Shown one piece after another: positions 44,481 to 57,039 of a stretch of DNA of 64,000 nt. Within the stretch, counting starts at the first letter, position 1. Every line of letters begins with the position of its first letter. The position numbers were made by a program, and so were the translations under genes. The notes beneath the pieces are model-generated. The model saw only the letters and a list, made by a program, of their open reading frames with translations, ran no database searches and was not told the DNA's origin. Source of the DNA: Rhipicephalus microplus (Eukaryota; Arthropoda; Arachnida; Ixodida; Ixodidae); assembly GCF_043290135.1 (NCBI RefSeq), contig NC_134700.1:160858053-160922052 (forward strand). The letters are read 5' to 3'.

Positions 44481-46359
44481 TGTTTTCTTGCTGAAAACCC
44501 TCAAATTTCCACTTCTTTACAGCCGTAGACGCGTACACCGAACACAACGAAGCATGATGACAGGCCTGCATTGTGTCCACTTCGTGCGTGACGCTGCGAC
44601 GCACTTTGCATACAATTGAAAATGGGGCCGGTTTTACATCGATGCGAGGGACGTTTGTTATTGCGTGCCAAGGATGTGCTTGTGTAAGCACTTATATGAG
44701 GCTATAATTATGTAGAGTAAACAAAAAAAAAAGCAGCCTGAGGTCCATGCAGACGTAAGAAGGGACAAGCGTCGTCGCGATTCAGTGCCGTCACTGACAC
44801 AGCGTATATATTACTGCCGGGACATTCCACCCCCCCCCCCTCCCCTCCGTATCACCGTCCCATTCACCGAGCGAGTGTGGTGGCGGAGTGGGAAGAGTTG
44901 CCGATTAGCGATAGCATTGACGATGAGACCAGTTGGTTCGATAGGGCACGCAAAGTGGCGACCACAGCGTTGCAACCACCTGTATCGTTCTGTAATGAGG
45001 ACAGCCAGGAGTGCTAGATGAGACTTGCGGACTAGCTGGCCCCGCACCACGAACCCCTTTCTGTTACTATATGTTTTTTTTCTTCATTCGTCCTTCCTAT
45101 ATACTATTTCTTCGTACTGCCTCGTGGGTCACAGAACACAAGTGTGAGCACGCGTAAGCGCTTGTATTGGTGAAACCAACTCATCCAATTGCTGACGCCC
45201 GTGGAAAAATCAGTCTCATCTCCACGCGTGGAAATGTAAGTGCCCTAATCGATACATACTAAGGAAGCTTCACTGACGCACGCATCCCGGCATTGCCTTC
45301 AGCTCCTTTTTGGTCTTGTGAGGACAGCAGATAACGATGCCATTCATTGACTTGACGCATACAGGTCTGTGCGTGGCTCCCAATTGTGGGGGATGTCGAG
45401 TTCTCCTTCTTCCCAGGGGCGTAGGTAGAAATTTTTTTGCGAGAGTGGAGAGGCACTTCCTTGATTTCGGGAGGGGGGGTGAACTCGGGGATTCGGGGGC
45501 TCCTTGAAAGGAAAATGTTTAGCCCTGTATGCCATGGTGAGAAAATTTTGAGGGGGGGGGGAGACACGGGCTCAGTGTGCCTTCCCCTGGTAGCGACCAA
45601 AAAATGTCAAGCTTCCTAATGGATAAAAAAAAGAAAAAAAAGCAAAGCGATGACGGCTTTCTCACAACGGCCTGTTTTAAGTGCATGGTGAGATGGTTGG
45701 GTAGGGATGCTCGTAAACGTTTTTCGGAAGTAAACAGTTCTTGCATTGCAGCCTTAGCGGTCGTCGGCCGCGATTACATAAACAAACCTGCGTGGCCCCT
45801 GACCCTGCACTTTAAACAATGACCGGTGGGACGAAGTAAATGTACGGGGCAGACTAGGGCGGTAACTGAGGGGTGTTGAGGAAGTTCGGGCACCCCCCCC
45901 CCCCCGAATTTCATCGTACTTTTACTTTTCGGATGATACCAAAGTATTTACTCTCCTTCACATCGACACCACTTGCCAACAACACCCGCCGAAAAACATT
46001 CCCGAGTACGGCCCTGGGGAAGACTGGCGACCCCAGTAACTTAATAGGGGGGGGGAAGGGGGGCGGAAAGCGGAGGCCTCCGCCTTGCCCCTTTCTGTGC
46101 ACACTCCTATGTGGCTTCACGGTTGCAGTACTCATCCAACAGGACGAACCTACTATCACTTGATGTCCAACGTTCTTATACCGTACAGTTCCGATACGTT
46201 TCGCACTCATTGCTGCCCAGGAAATTTAACTACCCTCTGCCACACAAGAACACGAAAGCCTGCTGCATACTGCAGTGGGAATCGCACAGTTGACCACATC
46301 TGCGTACCATCTCAAAGATAATGATTACTTCATGATCCAGACTGAGGCGCTTTCATTTC

Positions 46360-46360
<1 letters not shown>
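44481..46360. other. no recognised gene; poly-C and poly-G tracts
   Basis: It contains homopolymers at 44830-44840, 45552-45561 and 45893-45905, and a repeat segment at 45925-46017 shared with 34279-34396. The text around 45415-45560 ('aggggcgtaggtagaaattt') resembles that beside the other poly-G tracts. No conserved coding frame. Confidence 0.45.

Positions 46361-46447
<87 letters not shown>
46361..46447 (+). repeat. (TTA)n microsatellite
   Basis: About 29 uninterrupted units. Confidence 0.97.
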
Positions 46448-46448
<1 letters not shown>

Positions 46449-46900
46449 GCGCGTCCATATACATCCATTCACCCTCTTCTGTATCACTTAACTGCAGTTC
46501 ACTATACATTACAACGGTAACATCATATACATCGTTAGAGTTGACAACTTGAGGCATTTTTTAAAATCTTCATTTGATAATGCTTATTTATGATATTATA
46601 AATGAAAGATATCGGCGTTGAATTTCTTCATTTTCTATTATTTTTACCACGTATGTTCAAATGTAACTGTGTTGAAGTCTTTCGTGATTTTTCGTAGTAA
46701 TGTATTTGAATCCAGTAGTTTTGGGTTGTTCTTCTTGTGGACCGCACAGTGGCTGTACTGTTTTTCACGAACCGGGGTGTATAGGCCTAGTCAGAAAACA
46801 AGCTCCGTTTGTTTCATTTTACCATCTCTCGCTTCCACAATACACTGTGCGCACGTGTAATGTGCACGCATGTTATAATGAACAGTGCATTCACTTGGAA

Positions 46901-47142
46901 CCTGCGACGGTGGTCTATTCGCTGTAGCGGTCATTGGTGCTCGACATGCTGAGCTGCAAGTCGTAAGCGGATCACGGCCCCGCCGGCCGCATTTTTTGAT
47001 GGAGACGGAAATGCTTAAGGCCCGTGTACCTATAAATTTAGGTAAATGTTAGACAACCCCAGGTGTCAAAATTTCCGGGGCCCCTCCACTTTACAGTGTT
47101 TTTCATAATCACATGGCGGTTTGGGGACGTTAGACCCAGCAG
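46901..47142 (+). mobile_element. degraded SINE
   Basis: Family blocks appear in order with many changes: 'cgacggtggtct', 'gatggagacggaaatg', 'aggcccgtgta', 'accccaggtg', 'cccctccact', 'cataatcacatggcggttt' and 'gacgttagaccc'. It is an old copy. Confidence 0.75.
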
Positions 47143-47629
47143 TTATTATTTCCGTATTAAGCGATCGGGGATGGCACTTGTAATAATGATAATTGTTGTG
47201 GTTTTACGTCCCATGAGCATCGGTGAACCGGGGAATGCTGTGGTAGGAGCCGGCCCACGACAGGGACTAATGAGGAGGAAGCTATAGCTGCTCCTGTTTA
47301 TGGAGAGAATCAAATAGCTTTTGTTAACTTATTCACACTAATTCGCACTATTGCATACTAAAATTCTATACTTATTCAATCCTTATACGACCGATTATTT
47401 AACTTTCTTTCATCTGAACTCTAAATTCTCCTTATAATAAATGCCTGTATAAATGGCTCATCCCCGGCAGTGGGTACGAGCCACTTGTAAATGATCAATC
47501 AAGCAAGCAAGCATCATCGCCTCTCAATGCGCGACATCATCTGTTAATAAACACAGTTAAACTCGATTCATCCGTAACTATGTGAATAAGGAGGGCGCAT
47601 CAATGCTGGACTGTGGAAGTACAGGCTAT

Positions 47630-47790
47630 ATGATGCTCTTTATCGTTCACCTAAATCTAAGTATAGACTGACCTCAGGCATTCTTCGCCTCCATCGATAG
47701 GCGGCCGCCGAGATGCACGGCCGGGAATGCTCTATCGCGACCTTCAGGACAGCGGTGGAGCGCCATAACCACTAGACTATCATGGCCGGT
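47630..47790 (-). mobile_element. degraded SINE, head-proximal part
   Basis: 'cacctaaatctaagta', 'ttcgcctccatcga', 'ccactagactatcatggcc' match the head and part of the body of the family in - orientation. It lies about 240 bp left of the long-TIR transposon. Confidence 0.65.
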
Positions 47791-48033
47791 CGGATTTCGC
47801 TCTAGGCATAGCAAGCCGCAGTTTAAGAGACATTGATGACACTACATTTACGATCTCAGTCGATTACATTGTTATGTGCACAGTGAGGAGCGAACGATGG
47901 GCACGCATATACATAAATTTACACAGGGAAGTTAATTTGCATATTGGTAACTACATTTCTTGTAAGCAATACTCTACCGGTCAACAAAGAATCACTTTAA
48001 CAATTGTGCGAACACGTAGGCAGATGTATTATA

Positions 48034-49277
48034 CCGGTGTCACACTGGCACTTTTAATCGCGATCAGTGCGATCAGGATCAGTTATCTTGATCGCGATAT
48101 ACATTATGACCGCTGCTACACGGCCCAAATTAATCCGGCTCGAGATTGGGTCAGATGAAATGCCCCAGGTGGCATTTGCGTGCCGTGAAACGTGCCACTG
48201 ACAAAACTAGACGTACGGTATATCTATGGAGCCCTTTATCAGCAATGTTATTCGTGCAAGAACCGCTCGAACGTCAAAAACTTTGCATCCCACTACGATA
48301 GTAATTTCATAAGTCCATCACTCGATAAATTTTTCCTGGCACTTACCTGTACTGCTGTGTGAGAGTTTTAACCTTCGATTTTATTTCTGATGGCTTCCGC
48401 TCGTAACCGTGTAGTCGCAGCGAAGCGTCAGTCTCGTTGTACGCGCCATGGCGCCTCAAGTCTGCTCCAGTCGCTCCTGCGAGCGGTTGCCCCGCCGCGG
48501 TGGTCTAGTGGCTAAGGTACTCGGCTGCTGACCCGCAGGGCGCGGGTTCGAATCCCGGCTGCGGCGGCTGCATTTCCGATGGAGGCGGAAATGTTGTAGG
48601 CCCGTGTGCTCAGACTTGGGTGCACGTTAAAGAACCCCAGGTGGTCTAAATTTCCGGAGCCCTCCACTACGGCGTCTCTCATAATCATATAGTGGTTTTG
48701 GGACGTTAAACCCCACATATCAATCAATCAATCAATCCTGCGAGTGGTCAATTGTTGTAAAGATATCTTCTTTCGACCACGAAGTGCGCGTACGTTGCGA
48801 TGTAGTCAAAAGGCTTGCGACACTAATAATCAGTTTGCTTCTACGCGCTCCAACAGCTCCGACGGAGCGAGAGTTGAACTAAGCGCTGTGAAGGCAACGG
48901 TCGACTGCTTGTCGTCTGCTTCTCCCGGAACTACATGCGGTCGATGAGATTCCTGAAATATGCAATACTTTAGATACTGTTTCAATTTAAACAGTTTAGA
49001 ATTTGCTTCTTTTATAAAAATCTAGCTGTTTTAAAGCGTTTTTATAGAACTATGCTTGATTTTCTTGTTTATTGTGCTTTCAACTAGCTCAGCTAGCGGT
49101 TGCAGACGACAGCAGAATCGCGATCTCTCAGGCAGATCGCTATGCGCGGATCGCGATAGTCTTCATCCCGATCGCGCCTGATCGTAATTAGAAGTGACCA
49201 TGTAGCAGCAGCTCATCTCGATCGTGGTTAATCCGGATCGACACTGATCGCGATTAAAAGCGCCTGTGTGACACCGC
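48034..49277. mobile_element. long-TIR DNA transposon, non-autonomous, with a SINE inside
   Basis: The left end CCGGTGTCACACTGGCACTT and the complement of the right end GCGGTGTCACACAGGCGCTT continue together as TTTAATCGCGATCAGTG, giving about 40 bp of good terminal inverted repeat and a further ~60 bp of weaker match rich in GATCGCG. TATTATA is repeated at 48027-48033 and 49278-49284. There is no transposase frame. Superfamily is not determined; a 7-8 bp duplication would fit hAT-like or P-like elements. Confidence 0.8.
48488..48735 (+). mobile_element. Ruka-like SINE inside the long-TIR element
   Basis: Full-length, close to consensus, ending in (ATCA)n. TCCTGCGAGCGGT at 48475-48487 and TCCTGCGAGTGGT at 48736-48748 form a 13-bp duplication with one mismatch. 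Confidence 0.92.
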
Positions 49278-49440
49278 TATTATATATTATGGCACTAAGA
49301 TACTGATACCACATGTGACGGATTACTGATGAAAAAAAAAAAAGGACTGTTTAGACATATCTTGGGAAGCATTGCTGCACCTGCAAACGAAAACATTGGC
49401 GAACACCCGTGCCTTCGCCCCATGCTGGCTCATAAATCGT

Positions 49441-49441
<1 letters not shown>

Positions 49442-49492
<51 letters not shown>

Positions 49493-49502
49493 TGTGTGTG
49501 CG
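49442..49502 (+). repeat. (GT)n microsatellite
   Basis: About 30 units with two substitutions near the right end. Confidence 0.97.
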
Positions 49503-52072
49503 TGTGTGTTCAAGTGTTTTTGAAGGCCGATTTATTCTCATATAATACCACGGAGTATTGAATTCCCGACCATACCCAAGGTACTTGATTCAAATAGGTT
49601 ATCTTCTGTGCGTGGCTTCATTCCTGGTTAGTTATAATCTGCACATGCGTCGTGTGCTTCCTTTGAATAGATGTATCGAGAATGTGAATCGTAAACGTCT
49701 CGCAACACCATGCAGTTAACTGCTGCGAATTGTAAACTGAAGGCTCTTATTGTATTGCCTGAGCTACTGCAGGGTTCTGCAGTTTCGAAGGCAGGTCACG
49801 GAGGCCTTGCCTGCCTCTCGCAGTCTATCATCGGAGGTCATTACGGAATCCTGTCCTTTTGTTGAAATTAACGTACACGAGTTGTTGCCATTTGCTTGGG
49901 ACTGCTGCCTTTTCCTTAAATTATCAAAATGACTATGTAAGTCTCATTATCAATAAGTCTCGCGTTCAATAAGTCTCGTGTTCAGTACAGTAGCAATAAG
50001 TCTCGCGTTCAGTGAGTTTGAGTTCTCATATTTGTTGAAGCGTGCATCCACACTAAAATGAATGACTGTAGTCATACGAGCGCTTGCTTCGTGCCTTGTC
50101 TGAGCGTTTTTGTTTTGCTTGCGCAATAACAACGACAATGACGTTACGCGATTGCTACGTAGAGAACGGCGGCTTTGAGTACTAAAGGTGGTGGTTCGAG
50201 AGGTGTTGTGACCACCTTTTACTCGCTCTCTCGCCACGTTAGGGCAGGATTCCTCCATAAGTGTGTCCGCCCCAAGGCCAGCGTGGCGCGCGCCACTTGA
50301 AGTTGCGTGGAGGTCAATAATTGCAGTCCCTGCGGCGCATAACAAACAACCGGCTTCCATCGCAGTATACTGGCGCACAAAGACGGACGGAACAGAGCGT
50401 CGGAGGAAGACAGACCTCGCCGCCTCAACCGGCCGCCGGCTAGCGCCATGAATGGAATGGGATGTCACAAGGACCTCCACGCCACACAACACACGCAGGG
50501 TGTGCAGCCAGGGCGGAGGCTGCGAAAAGGAGTGGTCGGCTGGGGCACGCCGTGTCCGCGTCGCTCGAGCGGGACCGGGCGTTACGCGGGGCGACCGGAA
50601 ACGTGACATATCTGATGTATAGTACGCGTCGTTTCTTCTGCCGCTATCTCATTTCCGGGCGAGGTCTGCGCAGAGCTCGAGCGAGCGTGTGGGTTGTGTG
50701 TCGTGCGTGTGACGTCGCCGTCGTGCGAAGAAGAGTGGGGCGCTGCGCTGCAAGCGATCGCTGCGCCCCCTGAATTTCACTCGATGCGCGCAATGCATAC
50801 TCGTACGCCGCCTCCTCGGCGGGCGACTTCTGCTGGCTCGCTTTCGGAGCTGTCCCCGCTGTCACCTCGCTGCGGTGACTTGGCCAGTCGTCGTAGTGCA
50901 AAAGGAGGATGCATGCCCGGATTTTATATGTCGCGTTGGCGGGCGCAGATTACAATAATTCCGTGCCGAAGAGGTCCGTTTTTACATTTCGTCTTAATTC
51001 CGTCTCACGATCATGCGTTGCGATGGTTGGGAACTGTGGATGCTGTAAAGATATTCCGCACGTCAGCGTGGGTGAGAATAGTTTATGGTTGCTGACCCAT
51101 CGACGATGACGCAATGACCAGAGGGCGCTGCTTAGCATCCCATTTATCGTCCCAATTTTGCCGACAAGAGCCGCTAGGGTTACGATCAAAATAAGAGATA
51201 AGACATTCAAGCAAACACGACCCCTCGTCCATTCATGCAAAGCACTGACACTATGACACTTCCAGATTACGGACAGTCTTGTCCGATCATAGATGATTCG
51301 AAACTTTGCTTGTTACGTCGACATGATTTAGCCTCTTTCGCTCGCTATAAACTTCGCATTCTGAAACGCTGCTGCTTACGGGAACGGAAAGCTACAATAG
51401 CCGACGAACGTCGGTTAATATCCAGCTGTAGTCACGCTGTCACAATAGCGATTGTCCTGGGTGCTGTAAGTGTGATGACAGCCCCACCGCGACGCCTAAA
51501 TAGGGAGAATGCCAGGACTGAACCGACTTCCCAGACGATGCAGGGTTTCAGTGGCGCGATGCGAAAGTTCCCGCCCGCAGCTGCTCGTCTAACACGCAAG
51601 CCCCCTGGCGTGCTTCACATTCCACATGCGTTCCACCCTGAAACGCGACAGGCGCGCGAAGGCACGATTGTGATGCAATGTCTTGGCGCGACAACCACGT
51701 CTTTTGAGGGCCTGCCGTAGTGTCGTGGTCGTCGATCGCTGCTGGAGGCCACCCAAGTCGTCGCTCAATTAGCGGCGCTCGCGGGACAATGGACGTGCAT
51801 TGTCTGTGGACCTCGACCGTGGCGGAGCGAGGTTTTCTAGACAGCTGGAAGTAGAGAATTCGTTCAGCCACATGTTGTAGCGAGTTTCGTATTTGGAAGT
51901 ATGAGGCTTAACACGACGCCGCTGTGCCTATTTCGCGTAAGGAGCCTCTAAACCACCTCTGAAGACGCAAATAACGGGCGCGTTTTTTGTTTTCTTTCGT
52001 GGAGTTCGTGTCTCTTATAGGCAGCACTCGTCTTGCGAAGTCGTTGAAGAGGTAAGCTATTGATTGGTCCGT
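49503..52072. other. no recognised gene; CpG-rich middle
   Basis: The part at about 50,220-50,960 is CG-rich, including GTGACGTCGCCGTCGTGCG at about 50,709. A 161-codon frame at 51235-51720 (+) is open but has no recognisable domain, signal peptide or membrane segment; it may be chance. Confidence 0.35.
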
Positions 52073-52255
<183 letters not shown>

Positions 52256-52294
52256 CCTTTATACTTTTCTTGGCATTATTGTCGGTGAGATCTC

Positions 52295-52349
52295 ATTAAT
52301 GTTGTGTAAAAACATGGAAAAACGAGCCCTTAAGTATACACTTCTCCCC

Positions 52350-52402
<53 letters not shown>
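52295..52402 (-). repeat. repeat family 2 fragment with (CT)n and (TA)n
   Basis: 'gaaaaacgagcccttaagta' is the end block of repeat family 2. It is followed by (CT)n at 52350-52366 and about 18 TA units. Confidence 0.6.
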
Positions 52403-52405
<3 letters not shown>

Positions 52406-52553
52406 TTGCTCATCTTCTCATGATTGAGGTTCGGCCCTTAGATTAACTTGACTTTGTTATTTTTTGTTAAGTTAATTTCTTTGTGCCGAAAAGGAGGCGG
52501 ACACACTATATTTCAGTCAAAAGCAATGGAAAATTTCAGAACAGTTACTCGCT

Positions 52554-52589
52554 TGGTAATCAAGTATTCATTAGAATACTTGATTACCA
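52554..52589. repeat. short perfect inverted repeat (16-bp arms)
   Basis: TGGTAATCAAGTATTC and its exact complement are separated by ATTA. Confidence 0.9.
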
Positions 52590-53172
52590 GCCCTAAAAAG
52601 TAATTTATTACATCACTGCACAGAAAAATGTAACTTAATTAGTCCAAGTTCATAACTTATTTCCGTGTCTGACCTTATCCAAGAAAAGTACTTTATCATA
52701 TGAGAAAAAACAAAACACTTGTAGTACAGTATGAAAGCGAGGACGGCGCATAGGCGATCCTTTTTATACGAGCCATCGAAGTAAGGCCTGACGTCATGGT
52801 GCACGGCGGGGAATTGAGGAAGTCTCCCTCTTACCCATTAAGCGTGACCACTGAATGCCACACGAATGTCGACCGAGCGAGTAAACAGCTAGGTGAACAC
52901 ATGGAAGGTTAACAATCCCGCGCACGCGTCAGTGAACACTTATAAGCTGGAGATATCATATCGGGATCGCACATTACCTACATGTATATTATATATATAA
53001 GCGTCAAGCATTTCGATAAAGTCTAAACATAACCAAGCTGGCGTTGAACATTGTATTTGTTGTACTGCCATGGACAAAGCAAGTGGGTGTGGCTCCGAAT
53101 TTGTAGTTCATCTGCTGCGCGCGGAGAAGAAACAGTGGAAGGGTTCATAGGCTGGCTAGTTGGTACATGTTT

Positions 53173-53256
53173 ATAATGAAATATTGGGAGCGAAAACTAA
53201 CGGGACAGAAGAGAGCTCCTGTGTCCCGTTAGTTTGCGCTCCCAATATTTTATTGT
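53173..53256. repeat. inverted repeat (35-bp arms, 14-bp loop)
   Basis: The arms 53173-53207 and 53222-53256 are complementary with about three mismatches, including 'gggagcgaaaactaacggga' against 'tcccgttagtttgcgctccc'. Confidence 0.88.
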
Positions 53257-53269
53257 GGAGAAAAAACGG

Positions 53270-54380
53270 ATAATTTTAGGAGTGAATTAGTTAATAGAAC
53301 ACATTTGTAGAGTTATTCAGTGAATTCGACCGCGGGCCACCTTCTGAATTGGAACGACAACGCCAACACAACGCCTGAAGGTATACGTTTGACTATCGGT
53401 TAAACAAACAAACAAAAAAGGAAATGCAGAGAGGATTGAGAAAATTGGGCAGGCAGGAGGGGGACAAAGCGGCGGATGTCATAACTTTCCTCCATGAGAT
53501 CGATACCTACAACATACTGAGAAATACCGTAGAACCGCTCGCCCCACTTTCAAGGTGAGGTGAGTTAACCAAGTTGAGGACTTGTCCATTTGCAGCAGGG
53601 GAAAGAAACTAAGATGACAGGCACAAAAAACTTCGAGGCCATGAGGCTAATGTGACTACGGAATCGAAGACAGCATGTTCAATTTACGATGGTATGGTAA
53701 GCTAGCGCATAACTGGAAAGAGTTGGCAAAAGAAACAAGAAAGAGACACGGACATCTTGGCACTCATGGTCTGACGTTATAGTGATTATAAAGTGCTGAA
53801 GCACGAACGTCTATCTGTTTGAGTCTAGACCCAAGCCCCGTCTCGCAAAAGCTTTGCGTCAACTGTGTTTTCTTTTTCTCCGGGGGCTGTTCATTGTCAC
53901 TTTACGTAGTTTTCATTCCCATCGGTCTTTCCGTTTCTACCGCGATGAAGTTCCGGCAATTTCTTACAGAGGTCTCGTAGCGGTCATAGTAGGATGCTTA
54001 TCCCGGATGATTGTGGTGCTTATAGAAAGGGGTGCGCGCTTGATCTATAACTTTCACAATTCAGAGTTTTGTATAGATATTAATACTCGGTGCTTTTGTG
54101 AAACTGCGCACTTCAACAGTGCGGCATGTGCATATATGTCACGGATGACGACACGTCTCTGTTGTACTTTGTGCAACAAAAAAAAAAGAAAAAAAAGGAC
54201 AACAGTATTACTCGGTTCATCAAAAACAACGTCATGTTCTTATGACAGCCTACATTACCATCATTTAGCCTATGTCCGCCAATATTGGTCATCATTTAGC
54301 CACTGTGAGTCAATGCTAAGCATTGCAAGTAGTACGCAAGCAAATAGGGCATAGCTGAAGGCTGATGACTCAAGGGAGCG
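53270..54380. other. no recognised feature
   Basis: A 166-codon frame at 53854-54354 (+) is open but shows no domain; its composition resembles flanking non-coding DNA. Confidence 0.35.
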
Positions 54381-54387
54381 CTTTTTT

Positions 54388-54462
54388 ATAATATATAATA
54401 TATTATATATTTTATAATATATTATTATTTATATTACATTATAATATATTAATATATTTAAC
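54388..54462. repeat. AT-only stretch
   Basis: Almost pure A/T with irregular TATAATATAT repeats. Confidence 0.85.
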
Positions 54463-54532
54463 TGCACAGGCACGTTCTTCGTTGTGACATAAATTAATAT
54501 ATAAAGCCCTTTTGTTTAACGGCTAACATCCT

Positions 54533-54707
54533 GATTGACTGATTGATTGATGATTGATGTATGGGGTTTAACGTCCCAAAACCACCATATGATTATGAGA
54601 GACGCCGTAGTTGAGGGCTCCGGAAATTTCCACCACCTGGGGTTCTTTAACGTGCACCCAAATCTGAGCACACGGGCCTACAACATTTCCACCTCTATCG
54701 GAAATGC
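54533..54707 (-). mobile_element. 5'-truncated Ruka-like SINE with 15-bp duplication
   Basis: The tail and most of the body are present, but the tRNA-like head is absent. AACGGCTAACATCCT is exact at 54518-54532 and 54708-54722, so the truncation happened at insertion. That is as expected of LINE-driven target-primed reverse transcription. Confidence 0.9.
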
Positions 54708-55299
54708 AACGGCTAACATCCTAAATAGATATATAAAGCTCTCCTGTTTCACGGCTAACATCTCGCTTTGAGTCGATACAAATCACCGTGTGTCCATTTA
54801 CGAAAGTGAGGCGGACGGCCGGGCGTTCGTGGCATTACAGAACTGTGGCATTACAGAACTTGTGTGGAAGAGGCGAAAGAAGTCACTGTCATCTTTGCAA
54901 GGTTATAAAATGACCCGCTAAACAAACAATGAAAACAATTACTTTCTTGTATATATTTCAAATAGTTTCATCTTAGTTACGCCATTGGCCAGTCCCCCAA
55001 GGTGTGTGAGCCAACAATTTTAGTATCTACATTTTCGCCACATGTATTTCCGCATAGCGAGTAAAGGGCTCTGGAGCGCAATAAGCGTGAGGGGTCTGGC
55101 GCATCTGTACGGGGAGACGAAGCCGCGCAAAGGTCGACGAGATAACCGGTCTGCTATCATCGCCTTTCGGTTGTTAGTGGGCGCAACAAGTACCGCGTAA
55201 TATACGCTGTTATCCAATGCACGCGTACAAGAGATCAGAACATTGGGCGCAACAAGCACAGACAGAAATTACGACCCTCGTGGGTTATCACTGGGTCAT

Positions 55300-55460
55300 T
55301 GTCGCTGCTTTAGATAGAAGCCAAATGTCATAGGTTCGATCCCAGCGGCGACGGTCGCATTTTGATAAGAGGCAAAAAAAAAATTAGATTCCCGTTGCGC
55401 TGTGCGATGTCATCAACGTATACGTTCGACCTGGTGGCCCGAGTTTCCGTAGCCTTCGTG
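55300..55460 (+). mobile_element. degraded SINE
   Basis: 'aggttcgatcccagcggcga', 'ggtcgcattttgat-agaggc' and 'cgacctggtggcccgagttt' match B box and body fragments. An A-rich run interrupts the body. Confidence 0.5.
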
Positions 55461-55878
55461 TGTTTGTGTGTGCGTGCGTGCACTGACATGTATTGAATTC
55501 ATCCCAGAGGACATAGTATATCGCTGCTTGGAAACTCCGCGTTTGCTAAAGAACGCGTAAAGAGAAGCGACGGTTGTTTATCTGCGCTCATAGCGGAACA
55601 TTTCACGCACTCCGGCAACATAGCTGCAGCCGCCTGCTTCCAATAAGCGCTTCCGCAACGATGCGCTTCCGGCGGAGAGCCGGCGCTACCGCATTTTCTC
55701 TATTGTAACTCGTCCCATTAGGGGAAGGTCGCATGCAGGTTTTACACAACAGTACTAATCTGCAGAGGTAGTTGCGTAAGAGAGAACTAGCGTTTATTAG
55801 CAACAACACGTAATCCGTGCAGTCAATTATACATGGTTATAAGAGGCCATATTTATAATAAATATTTGTTTAAGTTTT

Positions 55879-56086
55879 GCGCCCCGAACCCATGCATGAG
55901 AGACCCTGTGGTGGAGGGCTCCAGAAATTTCGCCCATCTGGCATTCTTTAACGTGTATACCTAAATCTAAGCCCACAGGCCTTTAGCGTATTGCCTTCAT
56001 CGAAATGCGGTCGCCGCGGCGGGGATTCGATCCCGTGACCTTTGGGTCAGCAGTCAAACAGCATGACACTAGACCACAGCGGTGGG
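55879..56086 (-). mobile_element. diverged SINE (related family)
   Basis: 'gagagaccctgtggtggagg', 'attctttaacgtgtatacct', 'ggggattcgatcccgtgacc' and 'actagaccacagcggtggg' follow the family order with many changes. No duplication seen. Confidence 0.75.
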
Positions 56087-56569
56087 TAGGAAGTCACATT
56101 ACCTGTAACGGTTGTATAGCAGCGTCGTGCATTACACGTAGCGGTCCGTGTTTTCGGTTAAATCCTGTAACAACAACAAAAAAAAAACTCTGATAAACAC
56201 TTGCTGGCGAATATTTGAAAATTTATACTTATCCGATAAACGCCGATTTCAATGTTCAATATTACTCTCTGTTCTATTCTTTATCGAAAAGGGCATGTTC
56301 ACACCTACCGGTTTGGCCAATACGAACTTTGCCTCGCACACCAGTTTAGCCGCAGTGCACTTCGTCATGCTGAGAATCCACTGCACCAGATGATGGGTCC
56401 ATTGGCCGCCTGCCTCTCTCTAAGCAAGTGTGTTCCACGCGCAATGCCAAATACTGATAAGCTATGTAGGAAATACCTACAAGAAGAAGAAGGTCAGTGC
56501 GGTAGACATTGTAATGATAACATTTTCGATGAAGAAGAGGTCCCCATTTCAATCACCATCGATGACTCG

Positions 56570-56644
56570 TCGTGTAGAAACGTTGCAAGCACCACCACTG
56601 CCGGACGTCCGTCAGTGGTGGTGCTTGCAACCTTCTATACACGA
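56570..56644. repeat. hairpin-forming inverted repeat (31-bp arms, 12-bp loop)
   Basis: 'gttgcaagcaccaccactg' (arm end) is followed after CCGGACGTCCGT by 'cagtggtggtgcttgcaac'. The arms 56570-56600 and 56613-56644 differ at about four positions. Confidence 0.9.
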
Positions 56645-57039
56645 TGAGTTTATCCGGCCGGATGTCGGACTCTCATGGCAGGCAGCTGGCATGGTGATAC
56701 AAACCGCTCTCCAGAAGGTTGGAAAGGCCTTAGCCGAAGTAGCGGTGTTCGGCTCCTATATTCAAAGCTGGCAATCATCAATCGAAAGAAGCCAGCGTCC
56801 ACGTAAAATATCTCAGCAGTACTTCTGACTGCAGGGCCAGCTCGCTCGTAACTTAAAAGAAAAAAAAAACCTTGAGCCTAAGCACCAGACTATTGATGTA
56901 GTTATTTCTGCTGGTGATGGTACAGGCGTTCAGTTTTTTCTCAAAGCTATATATGCGTGCATCTATCACAATATGCTTTAAAATTTTAATACGCGCAAAC
57001 CTACGTTTTTTTCTTCTTTGTAACCAAGCATTGGCGCTT

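Noticed and set aside
50694..51095. 133-codon frame in the CpG-rich block
   Set aside because: Overlaps other equally open frames and has no recognisable motif.
51235..51720. 161-codon + strand frame as a gene
   Set aside because: No recognisable domain, no splice context and no codon pattern distinguishing it from flanks; the opposite strand is also open in part.
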